From Hymenolepis diminuta (taxonomy: Eukaryota > Platyhelminthes > Cestoda > Cyclophyllidea > Hymenolepididae), in the NCBI GenBank assembly GCA_900708905.1, contig CAADRB010000002.1, positions 4,033,632 to 4,097,631 on the forward strand: 64,000 nt of DNA, given 5' to 3'. The position numbers and the translations under genes are program-made. Each line of letters begins with the position of its first letter. The first letter of the stretch is position 1. Positions 53,031-63,400 of the stretch are shown here, piece by piece. Below the pieces are notes generated by a model that worked only from the letters and a program-made list of their open reading frames with translations, searched no databases and was not told the DNA's origin.

Positions 53031-53542
53031 ATTCGAAACTAAAACATAAAATATTTAATAAATATAGGTAATAAGGTATAAATACGTGTTCTAATTTACA
53101 TTCTGAAGTTATAATGTATATACATACACATGCAAGAGATTATGATTTGACAAATAGTAAAATACAATTACGAAGCGATAAGAATTTGTTAAATTAATTA
53201 AGGTGCCCTAGCATTACATACAGTTATGTATCATAATCAGTACAATTAAAATGATGCATACCGATAAAACAAACCGCTAGATGGAGCACGTACCTACACC
53301 CCTCCCCCACCCCCAAATCCAGCCTCGACCTTGATATATAACAAGTAAAAGTATCTTACTTTGAAATTAAATATTGAAATTTCACTTCAAACGATCTAGG
53401 TTGGATTGCATTTATTAATTTCCTGCATGTATTATTGTAACTCAGTAAATATTTATAAATTGATGTTCAATTGAACCCCAACCTTGAGCTCACGATGAGC
53501 GGACAAAAATTCATATGAATCTTAATACGAATCGTTGATGAA
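53031..53542. promoter_or_regulatory. shared intergenic region of the divergent ALG8 and FolD-type genes
   Basis: 512 bases separate the two start codons, so both promoters must lie here or extend into the genes. The one conspicuous feature is a C-rich tract near 53296-53316 with runs of four to five C separated by single bases. No TATA box in a convincing position was identified. Confidence 0.5.
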
Positions 53543-54673
53543 ATGGGACGTTTAATTTTGGGAATTCGAGTAGCCAAGTAAGCTCTATATTCTCCATCCG
53601 AATATACATTTTTTTAACTAAACCTTATCACTGACTTACTTTAGCCAAATTATAAAAGATATTAAGGAAGAAATCGATCGCCTCAAGAAGTCAATTCATT
53701 TTTCACCTGTTTTAGCTGTATTACAAGTTCGTATCAATATAATTTTTACCATATTACACAGGTTGGGCATAAGGAAGATTCTGATTCTTATCTTCGTGCT
53801 CAAACCAGAACAGCTCAGCGCTGCGGTATCGAGATAAAAACATTTTATCTCCACTCCAATGTCACATTTGAAGACGTTTCCGAGCAAGTAAATACTTTAA
53901 ACTCTAGCTCTGATATACATGCAATTACTGTTCTGGTAAGCATTGATAATTATTCTACGCCCCTCTTAGCTACCAGTGATTTCTAACGGCGATCTAAGTG
54001 CAGACGATATACTCAACCTAGTCGATCCAAATAAGGACGTTGACGGGTGCGGCAGGTTTATTAATTTTATTTAATAAGTCTCTCCATCGATCAGACAGCC
54101 CGTCTCTCAAATGGGGATTTTCGCCACTGGGAACAGTGCCCATTTCTCATTCACATTCCCTGTGCAGCGGCTGCTTGTCTGCTTCTCCTACAAGAGACCA
54201 ATTCCCTACATCCAGGTGTTCGAAGTCTAGTTGTTGGAAGAGGAAAACTTATTGGAATTCCCATTTCTAATCTCCTTCTCTGGTCAGCAAATGCAACCAA
54301 CACAATCTGCCACCACAACTCTCTAACCTTAGCTGAAGAGGTGCAAAGAGCCGACGTTTTAGTTAGCGGAGCTGGACAAGCTAACGTCATCAAAGGAGAA
54401 TGGATTCGACCTGGAGCAACAATTATTGACTGCGGAATTAATACTCTGCCTAACTCAGAAATAGAAATTTGTGGAGATGTCGAATACGAACAAGCTGTTG
54501 ATCGAGCTGGATGGATAACTCCCGTACCAGGTGGTGTCGGCCCATTAACTGTCGCTCTTTTAATGCGGAACACCCTCAATGCCGCAAAGAAATCTTATGG
54601 TATTCCCACCCACCCCCCACTAGTTCAACCAACTGGAGTTCTTCTAAGTAAATACACAACATCACGTTCATAA
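53543..54673 (+). CDS. FolD-type methylenetetrahydrofolate dehydrogenase, cyclohydrolase residues lost
   Basis: Homologue of the NAD(P)-dependent methylene-THF dehydrogenase/cyclohydrolase domain (FolD, MTHFD1 N-terminus, MTHFD2). Exons: 53543-53577, 53645-53726, 53762-53935, 53970-54046, 54079-54673; 320 aa, the length of a stand-alone FolD, with no formyl-THF synthetase domain following. Conserved: PVLAVLQVGHKEDSDSY, NKDVDG, VVGRGKLIGIPISNLLLW, VIKGEWIRPGATIIDCGIN and TPVPGGVGPLTVALLMRNT. Divergent: the cyclohydrolase Lys of YxxxK is Gln53, the Gln of VQLP is Leu97, and the CTPKG folate-site motif is CAAAA. It probably keeps dehydrogenase but not cyclohydrolase activity (inference). No clear mitochondrial presequence. 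The start gives MGRLILGIRVA, fitting the first helix. Its tail nearly overlaps WBP4. Confidence 0.88.
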
Positions 54674-54697
54674 TTATGTACACAATATCAATTTAAC

Positions 54698-54703
54698 AAT
54701 AAA
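54698..54703 (+). promoter_or_regulatory. AATAAA polyadenylation signal of the FolD-type gene
   Basis: AATAAA 25 bases after the stop codon and only 8 bases before the opposing WBP4 stop codon. Cleavage 10-30 bases downstream would fall within the WBP4 coding end on the other strand. Confidence 0.7.
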
Positions 54704-54710
54704 TAACAAA

Positions 54711-57294
54711 CTAATCATCATCTCTCTTTCTTAAGCTTCGATTTCCACCAACTCTTCGTTTAAAGGAAATCGTGGGTATTGTTGGACCTGGAGTCTCGCT
54801 TTTAACATCCGGATCCTGCTTGAAGGAGCTTTGAATTCTGCGAGTTTCTTTCAGTGCGGCTGCGGAGATAGCTGCTTGCTTCTCCTGAAAATTGATTCTC
54901 CCTTCAGATCGTATTCCTGCCTCGTTGACTTCAGAGAGATGGGAGAGAATATCGGCTTTTTGAGTCATTTCTTCCAACCTTGCCTGATCGTGCTTCAGAT
55001 TCTTGTTGGCCAGAGAGGTAATACGCTGTTTGATTATATTGTCGGGCTTCGCGAATACTTTCTTAGTTGGCTTTTCCTTTTCCTCCTTTTCTTGGGCTTC
55101 CTGTGTAATTTCCTGTTCTACCTGTGGCTTTCTACAGTCAAAATGATACAAACAATGCATAATTCTGAGCTAGATATGGTTTGAATACAAATTACTACAC
55201 GCGTTCACTCTCTGAAGAACCTTATTGACTATGTCTCACTTTAACTTTCTCGTATCTCGCTCGCAGTAAGGATACCAATTCTAGCTGATTAACTGCGTTT
55301 CTTCCCAGAGCAATTCTAAAACCCTCTTCCATCTTGTTTGTGTTGAAGATCGTAGAAACTAAGAGGGCGATACGCTGTAACCCTTTTACAACCTATTTTA
55401 ACTAGTGCAAGCAATTATAATTATTGTAGCTCCCTCTGGTCCGTTCATAATAAGTGTTCACAACACAATCATTCGGTCCTGACTCTTAGCTAGATACAAA
55501 ACCTAAAGTCCTTCATGCCATTTACAATGGGGTGTGATATGTGGAATTTATAGGTTTGCTTCTGAACTAGCGCTTATTTCTTGCCGAAATCTGAAGAACG
55601 TTTTCGAATTCGAGTAAAAAATCATCCTTGCATTTCTCGGTAGCATTGAGTTAGTATGTTGTCTGCATTAATCCAATGCCGCAGCTGTTAACATACTCCT
55701 CTATGAAGTTGGATGTCATGGATTCGATTCGCATTAGAGTACACCCGGAGCAAAACAGACAACCAAACTGGTTAATATGTCTATCAAGTGCCTTACCAGG
55801 GAGGTTCTAAGGTGATGAGGGTTTGAGAACTCACCTTTTACACATGAATATTCACCGTTAACCACTCTCAAGTCGATTTTTGGCTTAAATCTGCATAATT
55901 GCTTATCTGACGAAGAGAGAAAAAGACAGTCGACTCCATTTAGTATATCGTAGCTTTGGCTTCTTAATCATGGCTTCGTCATCACTTACGCTAGACTGAT
56001 GCTCATTTTCACTCTTCACATATTAATTTCTATCTTAGCTCTCTCTAATTCCTTATGGTGATCCAATATAGTCCTTCTACTTAACTCCTGGTCCTCTGAT
56101 TTAGGAAAGGCTGTAGTATGCTGTTAGCCTTTAGGAAGATAATCATTGTTGTAAGGGGATATATCTAAGTCTAACAGGACTCCCAAATTATTTCTGCTCA
56201 GAAGATATAATTTTACTTTAAATCAAAGTATTCATTTGATTAAGTAAAATTTAAACCGCGATTCTCAATAAATATACTAAAAATAAAAAGGAACACTTAC
56301 GGAGGGGTAACCGGTCGCCATTCACCCAACAGATTAACCCTTGGTCTTTTCTCCTCACTTGGACCAGATTCGATTACATTAAAATCATCTTGGGCAGCTG
56401 GCGGCTGGTACTCAGGAAGTGGGATATCCTCAACATTAGCTATAGGAGTCTTTTCCATCTCCGGTTCTTTAGCTCCAAACGCTTGACATACCGCTTCACT
56501 GGCCACAGGGTTACCACTTTCACTTAAATCAACAAGTCTGTGGAATAGGAATTGATTCAATCTATCCTTTTCTCGTGATACACAGAGGGAGTCATTAATT
56601 GGTTCGATTGAAGCTTGAGGACGTTCCCATTGAGTGTTATTGGTTTTCTTATTCCAATAGTATATACGACCATCCTCAGTCTTTAATTCTTTCCATTCAT
56701 AGACAATGGGTTTTGAGACGGCAGGTTGGGTCAGAATAGAATCAGGTATTTTAGCCTTTGTATCTTTCTTTTTACTATCCAGAGCAGGTGGTTTTTCTTT
56801 TTTTCTCACTGCTTTAAGGTCTAAATACTCGATTATAAATAAAAATGGTAAATCACCTGCAATATCAACACCGTAGCGCTGAGCCAGGGAGGGATCCCGT
56901 TCTAGATCTTTAACCATGCCAACATAGGCCATCTAAATTGGAAGTGAGCTAAATAAGAGAAGGCTTACGTCATTAATGAGTGATATTTTCTCCCTCAATT
57001 TGTCACCCGATTTAGCCTTAGCCGATTTCTGCAACTCATTTAGCTTTTTTTGCACATTAGCAATGTGTCGTTGTCCACCCTCGTGATTTTTTACACTCTA
57101 CAAGTCGTATATTTTAAAATTATATATATTTATAACTTAAGGGAATCCTAAATTATATATTCATCCTAATCGATGTAATGATGATATTACACCGGCAAAA
57201 ATAGCCCACAGCGACTTACAATGGCATTATCTTGAATCCAGCATTTACAAACATTACAATATTTCTTCGGATTACTCTTCCAATAGTCAGCCAT
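54711..57294 (-). CDS. WBP4: WW domain-binding protein 4 / FBP21-like spliceosomal protein (four exons)
   Basis: Nuclear protein of the spliceosome that binds proline-rich splicing factors through WW domains. Exons are 57220-57294, 56969-57097, 56301-56932 and 54711-55131; in frame, 418 aa (human 376). The N-terminus MADYWKSNPKKYCNVCKCW is the matrin/U1-type C2H2 zinc finger, completed by HEGGQRH. A Lys-rich helix follows. One WW domain is present (YEWKELKTEDGRIYYWNKKT then NNTQWERP). Later come LLGEWRPV, the family's GEW motif, and a C-terminus with FKRR and RSLRKRDDD, matching the human basic/acidic tail. Human FBP21 has two WW domains; only one is seen here. The third intron (1.2 kb) contains a SINE-like segment. 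Stop codon lies 37 bases from that of the convergent FolD-type gene. Confidence 0.93.
55672..55800 (+). repeat. tRNA-derived SINE-like segment in WBP4 intron 3
   Basis: The sequence 'aatgccgcagctgttaacat' resembles an A-box/D-arm. It is followed by 'ctatgaagttggatgtcatg' (anticodon-arm-like) and 'ggattcgattcg' (near-consensus B-box, 55720-55731). The bases after the B-box match those after the similar segment at 46945-47040. The 3' limit is uncertain. It lies antisense to the host gene. Confidence 0.45.
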
Positions 57295-59528
57295 AATCCA
57301 AAAGGGAGATGGCAATGCGACCTCGAAAATTCGTAAGCGCCGATATCATCGAAGCCACTTAAACAACGTCGTAGCATAATTTGCATAATTTAAAACGAGA
57401 TTGTTACAAATGATTAATTTTTATATGGGAGAATATGCAGTTCTTATTATGATTATGACTTTATCTCTCTGGCAGAAATTACTCCGATCCAAATTTCATT
57501 TAAGAACACCAATAACTTTTACTTCACATTATTTTATTTGAAAGATGGACTATATGCCGAATATTATGTCATCAAAGTAGTAGTTACTGATAAGTGAAGA
57601 AATATGAATTTGAGAGATTCAGTCTTAAAACCAAGATTTCTCTGTTGCTCTAACTAACGTTAGGATCTCTTCCCCCTGAAATCTCCACTTCTAAGAATTA
57701 AGGGATTCTAATGGAGTTTCATTTTCAAGGTGTGTGGATGAAAAGCCGTAGTTAATTTTGGTTTCACTTTCATTTATACTTCCCAAATCTTGCATTTTAC
57801 AATTCATTTAAGATTCAAATGCTAGGCAGAGAAAGCACAGACCCAAATTAATGAATCGTGATGGTGTAGTTTCCATATATTTAATTAGTGCATTGTAATT
57901 TTTGATCTTCTTTCTAATTCGGGTTGTGATCTGATCTGTAGGATACCGTAACCGATCCTTAGATTCCCAAAGCAAGTACAATAGTTAAGATTTCAATCCG
58001 GCAACATTACGTTAAAAACGATCCACTACACCATATCAAAATAAGATGCACGTTTTCGTTTCGATAGGTCGATTTATATTATGCGCCACTTACAACCGTA
58101 ATGTAAATAAATTCGTTCGAATATAAGTGAATTAAAGGAAGCAGGAAACCAAAGGCGGAAAATAAGGAATCTTAAATATAAGGTTTATTTTAGGAAAAAC
58201 ATTATTTTCCTACTTGTAACAGTTCATGACACGATGGAATGGCTACGAAATTGACAAGTTCTTAAGGGAAAATAATTTTGGAAGTGAATTCGTCCGATTT
58301 CAAACACAACGATTATTTCAAACATCATTCTATTATTAGTAAAGACATTTTGTTATTACGAAATAACAACTATATAGTAATGTTTACAACTAATTAAATG
58401 GAACATAAATGGTGATAAAAGCAAAATCTGCAAAATTAAATTTATTATTTTGTCCTGATTAAACATGTTTCGGAATACTTCGAAAAAATACACTTTCCTC
58501 CATAACCGTACTCAAATTTCAGTGTTATAAGTTGTCATAACCAAAGTTGAGATAACCTTGACTAATTGTAGTGTTATGTGCTACAACTGCGTAATTATTC
58601 TATGTAAATAACTCTGAAATGTTCATCTGACGCGAAGTTGAATAAAAAGGACAGTTTAAGTTGATTCAAAACTGTAATAACATTGGGGATCTATCGGACC
58701 CCATCCATCGAATAGATGGAATGAGTCAAGTCACTCATGTCACCAGATCAGTTCGGAGGTGGCATGGCAAGCCACCCCAGTTTATTAATAAGTATATTAT
58801 GTTCATATACAAAACATTTCTTTGTTAGACGTCAGTCATGTCTTGTCGTCGGTGTCTCGGCGTGATGATCGACAGCTGTTTAGGTATCTATGTGCAAACA
58901 CACAAACACATAGCTGGACCACCTGTGGACACCGTAGTTGAGATCTTATTGTCGGTCAATCATTTCTGATCATCATGTGTCGATAGACATCTGCTGGCTA
59001 TAGCAAAAACTTTAATACAAAACACCTATTACTGACCCAGATTCTATAGAATTTGCAAGTGGATGACTATAGTGCTTCACTTCCAAGATATTTTATTGAG
59101 CAAGACCAAATGTTCAGATAGGCAAGATATCAGGAATATAGCGTTACCCCACACTGCTAAAAGAATAGGTGAATTAAAGACTCCTATGAAACTTAAAATT
59201 ATCATCCAGAATTAGTAATAGATTCGACGACCATGAGCCATACCTGTCATCGAGTGGCCCATGTTTTCCTAAATAAATCCTCGGTCAACTGAGTGGACTG
59301 ATTACTATATACAGTTTCTAATAAAGCAATCTGGTGTAAATATACCGTACTATACTGATTGAATTTTAAAGTTTCTCCTAAAGTCATTCAATTATTGTTC
59401 ACTACATTTTCAAATTTTACATTTAAAATAAACAAACAAATCTATTTTAGAATCTAATGAACTAAAGGAAACGCATACCATCTACAATTTATATTTAAAT
59501 AAATTAGAACGTTATTAACATTTCCTTT
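57295..59528. other. intergenic region upstream of WBP4
   Basis: 2.2 kb between the 5' end of WBP4 and the 3' end of the bZIP gene. No frame is credible. A more G+C-rich patch with several small inverted repeats lies at about 58680-58990 (for example 'ccatcgaatagatgg' and 'ggtggcatggcaagccacc'). It may be a decayed mobile element, but I found no second copy. Confidence 0.45.
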
Positions 59529-60347
59529 TTATTTAGTGTAATGGGAATACTCCTCATCGTCTATGCGACTTTGTTTAGCTTCAATGAGCTGAACTTGGAG
59601 GTATTGTATCTGATTTTCGAGAATGCAGCACCTCTCTTCCAATCGAGCCGCATGTTCTGCTAAGTTCAACTCTCTTACTCGACGACTTTGTCGTGAACGT
59701 CGTGCAGCTGCATTGTTCTTAATTCTTTTGGCCCAGTATTTAGAGTCTCTGGCTTCAGTGGGAGTCATTTTTGGGTACCGGCGCATTTTGGAGTTTGGGC
59801 AATCGTCGTCCTGAAAATACTGCAGCAGTTTTCCCTTATCTTGCAGATTCATACGTTCCTTCGAGAGATCTAATGCAGTTTCTTGATTTTGCTAGCCAAA
59901 AAGTAAATAAAATTCCATTCATAATCATATATTTTCTTTTCGTTGTGTTAATTATGGGGTTAATAAGTGTTTTGCAAAAGAGAGCCTAGATGGATCATTC
60001 TTACTAATGAAAACTTTTTTACTCGATATCCCTCTCTTGACTAATTTTACCCAGAATATTTAATTTGATCAAAATCAATGAGTATCGAAAAGTGATCCAC
60101 AGAACTAGCATTACGAAATGCACCATAGAGTTGATTTACTGCGGAGTAAACCGAATTTTCTTTTATGTTCACAGTCCCTTAAGAAGCAAATGAAATTTAT
60201 TAAATAATCTAACTTAAAACGCCTTGCAAAAAATAAACTTCTTAAAAATAAAAGAAACATGCAAGCAAATTAATTTGAAATACTCACCATATGAGAAGCA
60301 TTCGCACTCTGAAATAAGCTATCTTTATTGGGACCAGGATCTGACAT
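59529..60347 (-). CDS. small bZIP transcription factor, PAR/NFIL3-like (two exons)
   Basis: DNA-binding dimeric transcription factor. Exons are 60288-60347 and 59529-59891, joined in phase 0, giving 140 aa. The basic region KNNAAARRSRQSRR fits the NNxAAxRSR signature of the PAR/NFIL3/CES-2 group, and is preceded by DSKYWAKRI, matching the family's KDxxYWxRR. The zipper has Leu at four heptad positions (ELNLAEHAARLEE then ILEN then YLQ). Upstream is RRYPKMTPTEARD and an ALDLSKER motif. There is no long activation domain; PAR and NFIL3 proteins are usually 250-460 aa, so this is a compact member, or extra 5' exons exist that I did not find. The start Met lies in exon 1 with an in-frame junction. 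Targets are unknown; the family often controls neuronal fate or clock genes. Confidence 0.85.
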
Positions 60348-60477
60348 TTTTGTAACGTCTGATTTGTCTATACACTTGCATCATAGTGACTAGTGGGCAA
60401 AGTTTGAAAATTATGCTTTTCACAGTAGGGAATATCAAGAACTTCTTGATCTACACCCCCTAATTACCTTAGTCAGG

Positions 60478-60592
60478 TATGTCCGATTTGAGCCAAAAAG
60501 GTAATCGTGAATCCTCTCTCAGTGGGGAATCGAACTTGTGTTGACGATGTCATTGAGGAAATGACGTCCTAGTGATGCCCTAAAAATAATTA
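60478..60592 (-). repeat. weak tRNA-like/SINE-like segment
   Basis: On the minus strand 'agttcgattcccc' is a good B-box, preceded by 'tcctcaatgacatcgtcaac', which is anticodon-arm-like. The A-box is poor and the flanks match the other SINE-like copies only loosely. Confidence 0.25.
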
Positions 60593-60956
60593 TTACTTTC
60601 TTTAAGATGTGTTAATTAAATGCCAATATGAGGATACAAAGTCTTGATTGTTTTTTTTGTGATTCATTCGCGCATCTGAATGCAATATTGTTAAAGGTGG
60701 CGCGACCAATTTTTATCGCATTTACAATTATCATCCGCTTGCCCAACTTCCACCGTGATATAAAGGTCCCCTTGTGGTTCTTTAAATGCGCTGTGGTAAC
60801 CTGTATATTTTATTTCAGTGTGTAAGTTTTATTCAACATATTTTTATTATTATGCCCCCAACCTGACTTAGTAGAGGCTGTCTAAGGTGGTGACTTTATT
60901 ATAGAAAAAAGCAATCGCTGAAAAGGGGAACCAAGTCTTTATGGGAATTAAATAAT

Positions 60957-60980
60957 GGGGGAGGGGGGAGGGGGGTAGGG
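60957..60980 (+). repeat. G-rich tract with G-quadruplex potential
   Basis: Four G runs of five, six, six and four bases separated by one- or two-base loops satisfy the usual G3+N1-7 quadruplex pattern, which is striking in an AT-rich genome. Upstream of the minus-strand bZIP gene by about 0.6 kb. Confidence 0.8.
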
Positions 60981-62167
60981 GAACGCATTGAAACGGTATA
61001 TGTAGAGGCTAGACTGGTGTGGGGTGATCTAAACCAGCATCAATACACCACATCTATTCTTTGATATCCCATGTTTTATGGGCTGACCAGCCGCATACTC
61101 TTCATAGAACTTTTAAAATTGCATCATCGAGTTACATAATATCTGGACGCTATCGAATAGTTTTAGCTATAATTGACTTGGATCTAATATTTTACAGAAT
61201 GGCCTTACAGAGAACAGGAATATATGTCATTATATAATTTAAGACTGAAGGACAGTCCATTGATGGACCAGTCATGTCTCGAACAGCATATGAATAAGAA
61301 TAATTTTGAGGTTATCTGTGCGATATATGTCAATCATCCAGAGAGAGAAAGAGGGAGTATAAAATTTATGGTCTTGAGTCAGGATTTTCAAATTTTCCTT
61401 CATTACCATTTCAATAGGAAGTTTTTTTATGATCTAGCAAACTCCAATTTATTTGCATTTCTAAATCACGGAGAATTACAAAATAGGTAACTTTAAAATA
61501 TATTATAAATAACAGCTTTCATATGAATATGCGTCTTATAATAACATCACAGAAGCTGCCCGTATAACGGTAGCGTTTTACGTCTATATCATATTTCAGC
61601 AAATGGGAGGCATGCAATCAAATATTGGTCACTTTATTTTTGCTCAATTATTGACTCTTCTGTTAAATTTCAATAATACCACTTGGGCTCTTTCTCTGTG
61701 TGTACACAAGATTAAAGATTTTGATGGCTGCATGCTAGTATGATTTTTCTTTTACCATTTAATCATTTAATTAGTAACGATTATCTATAAGATTCGATAC
61801 TTAAAAGCGCTTGCGTCCTATAAGCTATCAGATGGAAGTTTATATCTTAATCTCTCTCTGCAGGAAACCCTAGTGCCATCTTGACTAACAACTCGTAGTT
61901 TAGTTAGTTAAGGTTGTTACGACCCTTCACAGCAGGAAATCTTGGGGCTCTACATACATAGTTGTGTCAACGATACCATAGGTTAAGGGCGAAGCGTGGG
62001 AATTCTGGTTGTACACCTAAAGGTTAATTTAATTACAGGATTACCAATGCAGTCACATCAATTAACAATGTTTCAGTTGAAAAGTGAATCACTTGATAAA
62101 TGACTAATTTAAGCTTAATCTTCCTTTTCCATTTTGAATTATACAAAGGAACGTAATGTTGCTCTAC

Positions 62168-62400
62168 TCCCGAATAAAGCTACTTTAGAAGCTAGACCAG
62201 ATTAGGCTAGGTATTTCCTCACAAAACTAATGATCTTCCCACGATTAGCAGGGAACAGTAACCTTTAATGAGTAAGTAGCTCAAGTTTTCGGCTGGACAA
62301 ACGTGTATTGGACAAGTGTATATCAATGGGAAGGGAAAAGAGGAAGGAATATGAGAAGGAATTGGAAGGAAAGCGGGAAAAATTAGTACTGAGTGAAAAC
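62168..62400 (+). repeat. dispersed repeat family B, copy 2
   Basis: It aligns in order with 2168-2405: 'aaagctactttag', 'attaggctaggtatt', 'ctcacaaaact', a 'caagtttt...gtgtatt' block and a purine-rich block ending near 'ctgagtg'. No coding capacity. Confidence 0.45.
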
Positions 62401-62565
62401 AATCCGAATTAAAAGGAATAGGTGAAATGAGGTACGGTAAGCCAGTTGACTGATTTCTCGTCCTTTATTCATTGACAGTTAGAGCAGAGATATGAGTCAA
62501 TAGGCGAGCCATACATAAAGAGACTGATCAGGCCTGTGAGTCAGCGTAAGTAGATACTACAAATG

Positions 62566-62861
62566 TGTCAGAAGAAATGATAATTATTTTCCCCCGACTC
62601 CCAATGTTTCTTCTATTAATAAAAATGTTATTTCTTTCTTTATTTCCCCACCGATAAAAGACACTTGATAATTATACTTATTTATTTAAGTCGATCCTGG
62701 CTGAGAGTGAGTTTCGTTAATAAACTCGTGTTGACTATAACGTACCTTCTTATCTGCCGTGGGTTATTAGCTTCTGTGTTAAGTTGCAATATTATCGAGT
62801 TTTCTAGATTGTTGGCTCTGAGAGATTACTACCGGGAGTTCTAGTTGATTACGTTATAACA
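62566..62861. mobile_element. solo LTR, second copy
   Basis: A 296-base element starting TGTCAGAAGAAATG and ending GATTACGTTATAACA, the counterpart of 47703-47995 in the same orientation. Flanking pentamers are AAATG (62561-62565) and AAATC (62862-62866), a target duplication with one mismatch. No internal retroelement sequence adjoins it. Confidence 0.75.
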
Positions 62862-63377
62862 AAATCCATTAATACTTCTGCAACTTAGATATAAAAAAAA
62901 CATAAAATAGGAGCATATTTTAGGTTAACTTTAATTTGAATTAGACCATTTAATTGTAAAGGATAAAAGAAATAGTCGTTTTATTCATTCATAAGTGGCG
63001 TATAGCCATGTTCCACAAGTGCTTTTTATTTTACTGATTAAACCTGTGATCTATGCATTAATTGCTCTTCTTTAATTTGAAAAATGTCATAAAATGATAA
63101 GATTAGAGATTTTTAATGCTCATCTTGGGTTGAGGAATAGTATCGTTCAGTCTCCCTAGTGAGAAACCGAGTTCTGCCATCTTCTTTATTAGCCACCTAA
63201 CTTAATCAGAAAAATACAGCCAAAACAAAGGAACCAGTTCAAATTCGTTAAAGTGAAGGAGCCTTAATGTAGTAGCCACAAACTGCTTTAAAATTGATAA
63301 TAAATAAATAACAAATAATATTCACTATAATCCACACTGTTAATGTCTTCAATTAACATTAATCCAGAGTAAAGAGA

Positions 63378-63400
63378 GTAGCAAGTAGCAAGTAGCAAGT
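63378..63400. repeat. GTAGCAA heptanucleotide tandem repeat
   Basis: Three tandem copies of the 7-base unit GTAGCAA plus a partial unit. Confidence 0.85.

Noticed and set aside
54047..54078. Apparent frameshift in the FolD-type gene after NKDVDG
   Set aside because: A 32-base intron (GTGCGG...ATAAG) in phase 2 restores the frame into LSIDQTARLSNGDF, so the gene is intact.
61224..61490. 88-codon plus-strand frame
   Set aside because: No domain, codon or context evidence beyond being open.
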